From positions 1 to 49,333 of the forward strand of contig CAZQSF010000020.1 in the NCBI GenBank assembly GCA_964595955.1: DNA of 49,333 bases, given 5' to 3'. Shown here one piece after another: positions 1 through 6,786 of this stretch. Source of the DNA: JAJDFU01 sp964595955 (lineage in GTDB: Bacteria; Bacteroidota; Bacteroidia; Chitinophagales; Saprospiraceae). Position numbers and translations under genes: made by a program. Numbering within the stretch: the stretch's first letter is position 1; each line of letters begins with the position of its first letter. The notes beneath the pieces were generated by a model that saw only the letters and a list, made by a program, of their open reading frames with translations, was not told where the DNA came from and searched no databases.

Positions 1-21
1 GCGGATAGGTGCTACCCAACA

Positions 22-54
22 AAACTTTTGAAGTCTCCAAGACTTCAAAAGTTT
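22..54. repeat. 33-nt palindrome, left copy
   Basis: A perfect hairpin with 15-nt arms (AAACTTTTGAAGTCT and its reverse complement) and a CCA loop. An identical 33-nt copy lies at 5713-5745, so the two copies bracket the whole retroelement module. No T-run follows, so it is not a typical terminator on this strand. It is probably a dispersed palindromic repeat of this genome, which is an inference. The remaining bases of 1-150 hold no gene that I can support. Confidence 0.85.
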
Positions 55-150
55 GTGGCCTGGGCTGAGTAAGCCGGGAGGCGAGGAGGGAACGAATTCC
101 GGGAGTTTGCATATTTTAACGTTTGTTTCATCAAAACCGGCTAACCCCAC

Positions 151-1293
151 ATGTCCTCTCCGTTTACCTGGTCGGATACCCTGGGCGCCCTGCAACGGGG
201 CAATAGCGTGCTTTTCCTGGGGCCGCTGTCGTACCGGACCCGTGCGGATCAGTCCCTGCGGGATCAGCTCTACGAGCAACTGCAGGTCAATGTGCAGCCG
301 CATCCCCATATCCGGAATTTTTTTCCGGACGACGGCTTCCTGCTTTTCCGCGACGGTCCTGCCCGCCACAAATTCGTGCTCAAGCTGCGGGAGGGCTACC
401 AGGCGGAAAAAGACAAAAAAGAGGATTCGTACCTGTTCCGGCCCGATGCCATGCTGCGGCAGATCGCCCGCATCCCCTTCCGCATGATCGTCAACCTGAG
501 CCACCACGACCTGCTCCAGGCCGCTTTTGATCTGGAAGGATTGCCCTATCAGTACGATTTTTACCACAGGTCGGTCGCCTATCGGCCGTTTGGGGAGCCA
601 ACGATGGAGAAGCCGTTGATCTACAACATGCTGGGCGACCTGAACGAACAGTCCAGTCTGGTGCTTACCCACAAGGATCTGTTCGACTTTCTGAAATCGG
701 TCTTTGAGGGCAAGAGCATGGCCCCCGAAATGAAGGGATTGCTCAATGAAATGGAGCATTTCATCTTCCTCGGCATGCCCTTCGAGAAATGGTACCTGCA
801 GTTGTTGCTGCAGGTTTTGACCTACATCACCGACAAGGCGGAAGTGCTGGAGCGTTTTGCCAGCCATCCCGATAAACAGGTAATGGAAAAGGTCAACCAG
901 CAGTTCAACATCCATTTCATTCCCGACAACCCGAACGCGGAGGCCTTCATCTCGGACCTGTTCGCCCAATGCGGCGATCTGCTCAAGGGCAGCGGAGCTG
1001 CAGCGCCGGCGGACCGGCAGACCATGCGGGAGGAAATCGACAGGGTGAAGCAGTTCTTCATGCAGGGTAAGTACCAGCAGGCGCTGAACCTCTTCTGGCC
1101 CATACTGGAGGCAGGGGGCGACCAACTGGGCGAACTGAAGACGGAGATCATGTTCCGGCAGGGCGAATACAACCGCCTCAACGGCCTGGTGGTGGGCGGC
1201 ATGGCCAACGATACCGACCGGGCCGACCTCGCCAAGGTGATCTACGGGCTCATCGAAGGGGTGGGCAAGGTGGAAAAAGCCCTGACCGCATGA
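151..1293 (+). CDS. SIR2-like protein, catalytically degenerate, partner of STAND NTPase
   Basis: 380 aa. The N-terminal two thirds follow the layout of the SIR2_2 family. A first strand-loop reads SVLFLGPLS (about residues 19-27). A middle segment NLSHHDLLQAAF stands where the family has TNYDxLLE. A later segment PLIYNMLGDLNEQSSLVLT stands where the family has the Y-x-L-H-G catalytic His motif. The Gly-Ala-Gly loop, the Asn and the catalytic His are all replaced, so NAD hydrolysis looks unlikely. The last 85 residues are helical and resemble an effector-associated or repeat-type adaptor. The stop overlaps the next ATG (ATGA), implying translational coupling with the STAND gene. SIR2-like proteins often sit beside STAND NTPases in anti-phage systems; a role here as a signalling adaptor or effector is inferred. 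Confidence 0.6.
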   Translation: MSSPFTWSDTLGALQRGNSVLFLGPLSYRTRADQSLRDQLYEQLQVNVQPHPHIRNFFPDDGFLLFRDGPARHKFVLKLREGYQAEKDKKEDSYLFRPDAMLRQIARIPFRMIVNLSHHDLLQAAFDLEGLPYQYDFYHRSVAYRPFGEPTMEKPLIYNMLGDLNEQSSLVLTHKDLFDFLKSVFEGKSMAPEMKGLLNEMEHFIFLGMPFEKWYLQLLLQVLTYITDKAEVLERFASHPDKQVMEKVNQQFNIHFIPDNPNAEAFISDLFAQCGDLLKGSGAAAPADRQTMREEIDRVKQFFMQGKYQQALNLFWPILEAGGDQLGELKTEIMFRQGEYNRLNGLVVGGMANDTDRADLAKVIYGLIEGVGKVEKALTA

Positions 1294-4025
1294 GCCGCAA
1301 CCGCTATCCCGGCACTAAGCCCTTCTCCACCGAGCAGGAAGCCCTCTTCCACGGGCGGGAGCAGGAAGTGAGCGGGCTGTTCCGCGAGATCCGGCTCAAC
1401 GACCTGATGGTGCTGCACGGCAAGTCGGGCCTGGGGAAGAGTTCCCTGCTGAATGCCGGAGTGATCCCCCGCCTGAAGACGGCCGGCTTCACTCCGCTAT
1501 CCGTCCGGTTTGGGGCAAGCACCTACCGGTCCGAAGCCGGCCCGCTGGATATCACCCGGGCCGTCCTTTCCACCGGGGATACCGAGGAGAACCTGGCCCG
1601 CCTCATGCCGCCGGAGGAGAACTCGCTCTGGTACCACCTGCTGCAATACCGGGAGCGGTCGGGGACCGTACCGGTGCTGCTCTTCGATCAGTTTGAGGAA
1701 CTGTTCACCTATCCGCCCGAAGAGGTAACCGCCTTTGCCCGCGAGCTGGCGGAAGCCCTGGCCGGCCGGGTGCCCGACCGGGTGGAGCGCATGCGGGAAC
1801 TCCTGGCCGCCACCGGGATCGAAACCGATGCGGCCACCCAGGAAAAGCTGTACCGCCCCCTGGACCTGCGGGTCGCTTTTTCCATCCGCTCCGACCGCAT
1901 TCACCTGCTGGACCGCCTGGCCGCCTACCTGCCCGATGTACAGCGCAACCGCTACCTGCTGCAGCCGCTCAGCGAAGAGGGCGCCCGGCAGGCCATCGTG
2001 TTGCCGGCCGGCATGGAGGGCGACTACGACACCCCCTCCTTTGCCTACAGCCCCGATGCCCTGCAGAAGATCATCGGCAAGCTGGCCGACCGGGAGGGCC
2101 GCATCGAAGGCATCCAACTGCAGATCCTCTGCCAGTCCTTTGAGGAAAAGGTGCAGCGCGCCAACGGCCAGCTGACTACTCTGGGCGCCGATGACCTGGG
2201 GGACCTGGACGACCTGCTGGGCAACTACTACCAGGACCGCATCGCTGCCCTGGGCAGCCCCAACGAACAGAACGCCGCCCGCCGGCTGATCGAGGAGGGG
2301 CTGGTGGTAGAGAGCGACAAGACCCGCACGCCCATGGCCGAGGGGCAGATCCTGGAAAAATACAAGGTGGGGCCGGAGCTGCTCAAAAAACTGGTGGACA
2401 GCCACCTGCTGCGCATGGAGCCTTCCCGCCTGGGCGAGGGCTATACCTACGAGCTCAGCCACGACACCCTGGTGGAGCCGGTGCTGGAGGCCAAAAAAGA
2501 ACGCCGGGAACGACTGCGCCGCCGGCGCCTGCTGGGGGTGGTCTTCCTGAGCTTGGCGCTGCTGGCAGGAGCTGTAGCCGGTGGGCTTTGGGTGCGGCAG
2601 CAGTGGGCAGCAGCCGAAAAAGCGACAAAAGAAGCGAAACGACAGGCCTCAATTGCCCAGGAAAAGGATAGTCTTTCCCAAATAGCTGCCCTAAATGCTG
2701 ACAAGGCTGCCCAACTAGCCCGAATGGAAAAAACGCGGGCAGATAGTAGCGCATCCGTTGCAATTGCTGAACAAAGACGCGCTAGTATAGCCTTGCAGAA
2801 CCTGGTAACTGAACAGGCGCGAACCAAACAGGCGCTGCGGGATGTAGCCCAGCTTCTGAGTGGATTGATTGAGGAAGATATCTTGAACTTGCAGTACGAG
2901 GCTGCGGCCGAAAAGCTGAAAGCTTTCGAGCAAACCGAACAGAAATTGGAATTTTTGATCGAAAAATATATCGAGTTCGCTTTCCTGCATGCCGAGGCGA
3001 ATGATATACCCGCGGCGCTGGAGTACCTGCGCCAACTGCAGTTGGTGCTACCGAACCTGGGGAAATCCACCTTGAATTCGGCGGATGTCTTTTGGTCGGA
3101 GGCGGACCGGTATCGGATCCGGGCTTATTTACAAGAATTGGATGCGGGTATCTACACCAAGTATCTGAATCGGTATTATTCCGAAATGGTGGCCGTACCA
3201 GGCGGCTCCTTCGAGATGGGCAGCGAAGAGGGCGGTGGTGACGAGCAGCCTGTGCATACGGTCATCTTGAGCGATTATCAGATCGCCCGCACGGAGACCA
3301 CGGTCTGGCAGTTTGCCTTGTACTGCCGAGCCACCGGTCAAGACATCCGGGATTTTTCTCCCGGCTGGGGGCTGGAGGGGGATAATCCCATAGTAAATGT
3401 AAACTGGTATCAGGCGACGGCTTATGCCAACTGGGTGAGTAAGCAATTCGGGTTGGATACCGCATATGTGTTCGACACAGAGGGGGATTTTCAGGCTATT
3501 CGGAAAGCGGCGGGACAGGCTTTTCGTCTGCCTACCGAGGCTCAGTGGGAATATGCCGCCCGGGGAGGGACGTTCAGGTCCCCGTTTCGTTACAGCGGCA
3601 GTGATGAGCCGGATGAAGTAGCCTGGTATAGAGATAATAGTGAACTGAACGGGGTGCGACGAACGCATCCGGTTGGCCAGAAGAAAGCCAATGCGCTTGG
3701 ATTATACGACATGAGCGGCAATGTGTGGGAATGGTGCCAGGACTGGTATGGGGAATACCCGGACTCTACGGTGACCGATCCCCGGGGGCCGGTGTCGGGT
3801 AATGTCCGCGTGCTTCGGGGCGGTTCTTGGGACGACGATCCCAGGCTCACCCGCGTTGCGCTTCGCTACTGGTACCTCACAGAATCTCCGGAGCTACAAC
3901 CTCGGTTTTCGGCTCGCCCGGTACAAGTAACCCTTGGATCTTTTTACCTTTTGTCGCCCGAAGGGCGACGTTTTTTTAATTTAAAGCCTTTATCCAGCCA
4001 CCGACCATTCTTCCTATTTCATTGA
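1290..4025 (+). CDS. STAND NTPase with DGR-diversified FGE/lectin-fold C-terminus (frameshifted end)
   Basis: 911 aa as read; about 879 aa if the frame is restored. Residues 44-58 hold a Walker A (GKSGLGKSSLLNAG) and about 126-137 a Walker B (VPVLLFDQFEEL), typical of novel STAND NTPases. An Arg-rich stretch leads into a membrane segment at about 411-435, then an Ala/Gln/Arg-rich coiled coil to about 525. An FGE-sulfatase domain begins near 632 (MVAVPGGSFEMGSEE) and includes SGNVWEWCQDW and RVLRGGSW. The final codons are a DGR variable repeat. One extra A near 3879 shifts the frame. Without it the protein would end GFRLARYK with the TAA at 3928-3930. As read, it runs through a hairpin and over the end of avd, which argues that the long tail is not ancestral. 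Coupled by ATGA to the SIR2-like gene. Probably a signal-sensing conflict protein whose ligand surface is diversified; this role is inferred. Confidence 0.8.
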   Translation: MSRNRYPGTKPFSTEQEALFHGREQEVSGLFREIRLNDLMVLHGKSGLGKSSLLNAGVIPRLKTAGFTPLSVRFGASTYRSEAGPLDITRAVLSTGDTEENLARLMPPEENSLWYHLLQYRERSGTVPVLLFDQFEELFTYPPEEVTAFARELAEALAGRVPDRVERMRELLAATGIETDAATQEKLYRPLDLRVAFSIRSDRIHLLDRLAAYLPDVQRNRYLLQPLSEEGARQAIVLPAGMEGDYDTPSFAYSPDALQKIIGKLADREGRIEGIQLQILCQSFEEKVQRANGQLTTLGADDLGDLDDLLGNYYQDRIAALGSPNEQNAARRLIEEGLVVESDKTRTPMAEGQILEKYKVGPELLKKLVDSHLLRMEPSRLGEGYTYELSHDTLVEPVLEAKKERRERLRRRRLLGVVFLSLALLAGAVAGGLWVRQQWAAAEKATKEAKRQASIAQEKDSLSQIAALNADKAAQLARMEKTRADSSASVAIAEQRRASIALQNLVTEQARTKQALRDVAQLLSGLIEEDILNLQYEAAAEKLKAFEQTEQKLEFLIEKYIEFAFLHAEANDIPAALEYLRQLQLVLPNLGKSTLNSADVFWSEADRYRIRAYLQELDAGIYTKYLNRYYSEMVAVPGGSFEMGSEEGGGDEQPVHTVILSDYQIARTETTVWQFALYCRATGQDIRDFSPGWGLEGDNPIVNVNWYQATAYANWVSKQFGLDTAYVFDTEGDFQAIRKAAGQAFRLPTEAQWEYAARGGTFRSPFRYSGSDEPDEVAWYRDNSELNGVRRTHPVGQKKANALGLYDMSGNVWEWCQDWYGEYPDSTVTDPRGPVSGNVRVLRGGSWDDDPRLTRVALRYWYLTESPELQPRFSARPVQVTLGSFYLLSPEGRRFFNLKPLSSHRPFFLFH
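3805..3924 (+). repeat. DGR variable repeat (VR)
   Basis: Aligns over its full length with 5408-5526. From the shared TCCGCGTGCTTCG to CCCGGNAC there are 38 substitutions, 24 of them at adenines of the template, mostly AAC codons becoming GAC, CTC, TAC, CTT or AGC. There is one insertion, an A at about 3879 between CTC and CAG. The other 14 substitutions are at non-adenines, many of them synonymous third positions in the conserved flanks. A shared CCCTTGG lies just downstream in both copies (3931-3937 and 5530-5536). The VR encodes the end of the FGE-type domain, the usual position for DGR targets. Confidence 0.85.
3953..3977 (+). terminator. Hairpin after VR: terminator and possible DGR target-site cruciform
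   Basis: GTCGCCC, loop GAA, GGGCGAC, then G and seven T. It has the form of an intrinsic terminator for the STAND gene. It also lies about 28 bases after the VR, where characterised DGRs carry a short GC-rich hairpin that helps mutagenic homing. The terminator role is seen in sequence; the homing role is inferred from that family knowledge. Confidence 0.7.
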
Positions 4026-4320
4026 TACGGGTGGCAAACTCCTTGTAGCGGTTGGAGTTGTAGTAGCCCAGATCGTAGCCCAATCGAAAGAAATAGCGGG
4101 TTTTTTCCAGCTGGATATTGACTTTTTGGAGTTTTTCTTTTTTCTCATCCCTGGGGGCGTAGTAAGCTTCCAGCAGCAGTTCGAGGTTGTCGGAGAGTAA
4201 ATTCTGAATCCGATCGGCCAACAGGAATTTTTGCTTTTTGGGCATCAGTTCCAGCAACGGAATGGTGTATTTGATCAGCTTGTAGGCTTTGGTTACGACG
4301 GTCTCTTTGGCCTGGTCCAT
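3976..4320 (-). CDS. avd: Avd-like DGR accessory protein (four-helix bundle)
   Basis: 114 aa starting MDQAKETVVTKAYKLIKY. The sequence is almost entirely amphipathic helix, with the segments PLLELMPKKQKFLLADRIQ, NLLSDNLELLLEAYY, EKLQKVNIQLEKTRYFFRLG and a final NRYKEFATRINEIGRMVGGW. This matches the size and pattern of Avd/S23-like four-helix bundle proteins, which form a pentamer that binds the DGR reverse transcriptase. I chose the start at 4320 because a longer reading would be antisense to the RT gene and loses the family pattern. It is transcribed away from the RT gene, with only 14 bp between the two start codons, and its stop lies next to the hairpin after the VR. Lying between VR and RT on the opposite strand is an unusual arrangement. 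Confidence 0.8.
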   Translation of the reverse strand: MDQAKETVVTKAYKLIKYTIPLLELMPKKQKFLLADRIQNLLSDNLELLLEAYYAPRDEKKEKLQKVNIQLEKTRYFFRLGYDLGYYNSNRYKEFATRINEIGRMVGGWIKALN

Positions 4321-4334
4321 TTTCGGTAAAAAGT

Positions 4335-5540
4335 ATGAAAACCTATCGGCATTTATATCATGAGGTCTGGGATTGGGACAACCTGATCGGGGTCTTTCAG
4401 GCGGCGGTACGAGGTAAAAAATACACGGCTGCCATGGCCCGTTTCGAATTCCGCCTGGAAGAAAACCTACTGCTTTTGCAGCAAGCATTGCGGGAGAAAA
4501 CCTACCGCCCGGGGAGGTACAAGACCTTCTACATCCGGGATCCGAAAAAACGGATGATCAGCGCTGCTCCTTTCCGGGATCGGGTGGTACACCATGCACT
4601 CTGCCGGGTGATCGAGCCCCTTTTCGAACGTAGTTTCATTCACGATTCCTATGCCAACCGAAAGGGAAAGGGAACGCAGCGGGCCATTTTGCGCTACCAG
4701 GAATACGCCCGTCGCTTTCCCTACGTGTTGAAATGCGATATCCGGAAATTCTTTCCCAGTCTGGACCATGGCATTCTGAAAGAAGAAATTCGATGGAAGA
4801 TCCGCTGTCGGGACACCCTCGGGCTGATCGACCGGATCATTGATCAGTCCAATCCGCAGGAGCCGCACGAGGTCTATTTTCCCGGCGATGATCTTTTTAC
4901 GCCACTCCACCGGAGGAAAGGGCTGCCCATCGGCAATCTCACCAGCCAGTTTTGGGCCAATGTGTACCTGAACCGCTTCGACCATTTTGTCAAGGAAGAG
5001 CTCCGGGTGCCTGCTTATATCCGTTACGTGGACGATTTCGTGCTTTTCGGAAAGGAGAAAACAGACCTCTGGTTGTGGAGGGAAAAGGTGGAGGATTACC
5101 TGGCCCGACGGCTCAGGCTGATCGTCCATCCCAGGAAAACCCACATTCACCAGGTTGGAAGGGGCGTACCCTTTTTGGGATTCCGGGTCTTTCCGGAATA
5201 CCGGGTCATATTAAAACGCAACGCTCGCCGCCACAGGCGGTACATCAGCAAAAAGCTCGATGCCTTCGCAGAAGGCAAGGTGGAGGCAGCTCATCTCGAA
5301 GCAAGCCTGAACAGTTGGCTGGGGCATATCCGTTTTGGCCAGTCCCAAAGACTGGAGTACAACACCTATTGGAGGATCAAAGGAAAAGGGGTAAGCCTGT
5401 TTCGGCATCCGCGTGCTTCGTGGCGGCTCCTGGAACAACAACGACAACAACAGCCGCGTGACGAACCGCAACAGGAACAATCCGAACAACAGGAACAACA
5501 ACAACGGTTTCCGTCTCACCCGGAACTGGCCCTTGGGTAG
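4335..5540 (+). CDS. DGR-type reverse transcriptase
   Basis: 401 aa. RT core motifs are visible in order: YRPGRYKTFYIRDPKKRMIS near 55-75, LKCDIRKFFPSLDH (first catalytic Asp), the DGR-type motif LPIGNLTSQF at 197-206, YVDD at 231-234, and FLGFRV. The IGxxxSQ form of the fourth motif separates DGR RTs from group II intron RTs. It copies the template RNA with adenine-specific errors and feeds the cDNA into the VR. The normal RT end is near residue 360. The last 40 or so residues (a tail with EQQRQQQPRDEPQQEQ) are encoded by the template repeat in a shifted frame, giving a Gln-rich tail that is probably tolerated rather than functional. No maturase or endonuclease domain is seen. Functions with avd and the TR at the same locus. 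Confidence 0.93.
   Translation: MKTYRHLYHEVWDWDNLIGVFQAAVRGKKYTAAMARFEFRLEENLLLLQQALREKTYRPGRYKTFYIRDPKKRMISAAPFRDRVVHHALCRVIEPLFERSFIHDSYANRKGKGTQRAILRYQEYARRFPYVLKCDIRKFFPSLDHGILKEEIRWKIRCRDTLGLIDRIIDQSNPQEPHEVYFPGDDLFTPLHRRKGLPIGNLTSQFWANVYLNRFDHFVKEELRVPAYIRYVDDFVLFGKEKTDLWLWREKVEDYLARRLRLIVHPRKTHIHQVGRGVPFLGFRVFPEYRVILKRNARRHRRYISKKLDAFAEGKVEAAHLEASLNSWLGHIRFGQSQRLEYNTYWRIKGKGVSLFRHPRASWRLLEQQRQQQPRDEPQQEQSEQQEQQQRFPSHPELALG
5408..5526 (+). repeat. DGR template repeat (TR)
   Basis: An adenine-rich repeat, homologous to the VR, built of AAC/AAT codons when read in the VR frame. That frame gives RVLRGGSWNNNDNNSRVTNR continuing to GFRLTRNW, the usual appearance of an FGE-type DGR template in which each AAC can be mutated widely without making a stop. 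It lies inside the 3' end of the RT gene, so it is transcribed with it. The template RNA probably ends at the terminator at 5628-5670. Confidence 0.9.
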
Positions 5541-5627
5541 GCCGGGGCCCGAAGTTCAGGGATTTCGGGCGTGTGCCAGGTCAGTACGAGGCTTATCCCG
5601 CCTTTCGGGGCAAATACATCGAAAAAT

Positions 5628-5670
5628 CCGGCGGCTGGCACCCTTGGTGGGAAGGTCGCCGGTTTTTTTT
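5628..5670 (+). terminator. Intrinsic terminator after RT/TR
   Basis: CCGGCG at 5628-5633 pairs with CGCCGG at 5657-5662. An inner CACC/GGTG pair can form in the loop, and eight T follow at 5663-5670. It should end the transcript carrying the RT and the template RNA. I see no gene in the rest of 5541-5773. Confidence 0.7.
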
Positions 5671-5712
5671 GTCAGCATCTGAAGGCGACGGGCCTGCCGG
5701 GATAGCCCGAGG

Positions 5713-5745
5713 AAACTTTTGAAGTCTCCAAGACTTCAAAAGTTT
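5713..5745. repeat. 33-nt palindrome, right copy
   Basis: Identical over all 33 bases, including the CCA loop, to the copy at 22-54. It lies just after the terminator of the RT/TR transcript and 28 bases before the next gene, so it marks the right end of the retroelement module. Confidence 0.85.
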
Positions 5746-5773
5746 GGGCTGCGTTAGTAAAAAAAAACAGTGT

Positions 5774-6139
5774 ATGCGACTTGCGAAGATCCTCCTGTAC
5801 ATCCTCATCCCGGGTATGCTCTTGTTCCTGTTCCTGGCCCTGCGCCCCATCTCGGTGCATTCCCTGGCCGATTGCGGGGAGGCCGAAGGGGAGCTGCTGC
5901 GCCTGGAAGAAACGGGCGTGCGCGACCTGTCCCTTTGGATCGCCGGGGATGAGCGGCACTTTTACATCAACCGCGGCCTGGAAAAGGGCCTGGATCTGGA
6001 TGCGCTGCAGGCCGGGCTGCTGGGCCGGCCCGTCACCCTGCACTACGCCCGCCACTGGACGCCGCTGAATCCCTTCTCCAACCACCGCCATGTAGTACAA
6101 CTGGAAGCGGGTGGGGAATTGGTTTTCCGTGCGTTTTGA
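5774..6139 (+). CDS. Small membrane-anchored protein of unknown function
   Basis: 121 aa. The N-terminus MRLAKILLYILIPGMLLFLF is a single membrane segment or uncleaved signal. The remaining 95 or so residues are soluble and probably extracytoplasmic, with a short DERHFYINRGLEKGLDLDAL segment and no Cys-rich or catalytic motif that I recognise. I chose ATG 5774; an earlier in-frame ATG lies inside the 33-nt palindrome and would add a polar leader before the membrane segment. It is separated from the retroelement by a terminator and the palindrome, and ends 17 bp before the convergent miaE gene. No function is proposed. Confidence 0.65.
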   Translation: MRLAKILLYILIPGMLLFLFLALRPISVHSLADCGEAEGELLRLEETGVRDLSLWIAGDERHFYINRGLEKGLDLDALQAGLLGRPVTLHYARHWTPLNPFSNHRHVVQLEAGGELVFRAF

Positions 6140-6156
6140 GAGAGAATGCTCCGGGG

Positions 6157-6750
6157 TCAGTGCATCCGGTCGCCGCGGACCTCCAGCTTTTCCAGGACGG
6201 TGGCTTCGTAGGCCAGGTAGTCGGCCCAGCGCCGGCGGGTGGCCTCCTCGCCGCAGTACAGCCTGGCCAGGCGGATGAAGAGCTTGTAGTGGCCGGCTTC
6301 GGCCACCATGAAGGTATGGTAGAAGTCGCGCAGGGATTCCTCGCCGATGTGGAGGGAGAGCAGTCGAAAGCGCTCGCAGGAGCGCGCTTCGATGAGGGCG
6401 CAGGTGAGCAGGCGCTCCAGCAGGCGCTCCTCGGCCCGGCCGCCCTTGCGCTGGAATTGCAGCAGGGCGTTGACGTACTCGTCCTTGCGCTGGCGGCCCA
6501 GGGGCAGGCCCCGCTTGTCGAGCTCGGCCAGCACCAGCCGGAAGTGGCCCCACTCCTCGGTGACGACGGGCGCCAGCTCGCGCACCAATTCCTCCCGCTC
6601 GGGATAGGCCTGGATGAGGGAAATGCAGGCCGTGGCCGCTTTCTGCTCGCAATAGGCGTGATCGGTGAGGATCTCGCCCAGGTCCATTTCCGCCAGGTTC
6701 ACCCAGCGCGGGTCGGTGGGCAGCTGCAAACCGAGTTTGGTGGTTTTCAT
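6157..6750 (-). CDS. miaE: tRNA-(ms2io6A) hydroxylase MiaE-like
   Basis: 197 aa, the usual length for the MiaE family of ferritin-like diiron oxygenases, which hydroxylate the isopentenyl group of ms2i6A37 in tRNA. The four-helix carboxylate/His pattern is visible: DHAYCEQKAA, EEWGHFRLVL, EARSCERFRLL and VAEAGHYKLF, giving two E-x-x-H type pairs plus further Glu ligands. It is transcribed away from cdaA. A -7 box (TATCTTTG, minus strand, 6755-6762) ends only 4 nt before the ATG, suggesting a leaderless or nearly leaderless mRNA. No miaA or miaB partner is in the window. Confidence 0.9.
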   Translation of the reverse strand: MKTTKLGLQLPTDPRWVNLAEMDLGEILTDHAYCEQKAATACISLIQAYPEREELVRELAPVVTEEWGHFRLVLAELDKRGLPLGRQRKDEYVNALLQFQRKGGRAEERLLERLLTCALIEARSCERFRLLSLHIGEESLRDFYHTFMVAEAGHYKLFIRLARLYCGEEATRRRWADYLAYEATVLEKLEVRGDRMH

Positions 6751-6754
6751 AAGG

Positions 6755-6762
6755 CAAAGATA
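6755..6762 (-). promoter_or_regulatory. Candidate -7 promoter box of miaE
   Basis: TATCTTTG on the minus strand matches the Bacteroidota consensus TAnnTTTG exactly. It ends 4 nt before the start codon, so the transcript start would fall at or next to the ATG. I see no clear -33 TTTG. Confidence 0.45.
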
Positions 6763-6786
6763 GGGTACTTGGAGCAGTCTGGGGGG

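Noticed and set aside
3870..3890. Programmed ribosomal frameshift in the VR
   Set aside because: No slippery heptamer or suitable downstream pseudoknot is near the extra A. A real one-base insertion explains the data better.
4321..4488. Longer start for the avd-like gene
   Set aside because: The upstream part is antisense to the start of the RT gene and is Pro/Arg-rich with no helix pattern; Met at 4320 gives the usual Avd size.
5744..5773. Earlier start for the small membrane protein
   Set aside because: The ATG lies at the end of the 33-nt palindrome and would put a polar leader before the signal/membrane segment; ATG 5774 is simpler.
5672..6757. Long open frame on the minus strand overlapping miaE and the small membrane protein gene
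   Set aside because: It is very rich in Arg, Pro, Gly and Ala, as expected for an alternative frame of GC-rich genes, and has no family pattern. MiaE in another frame of the same strand has clear diiron motifs.
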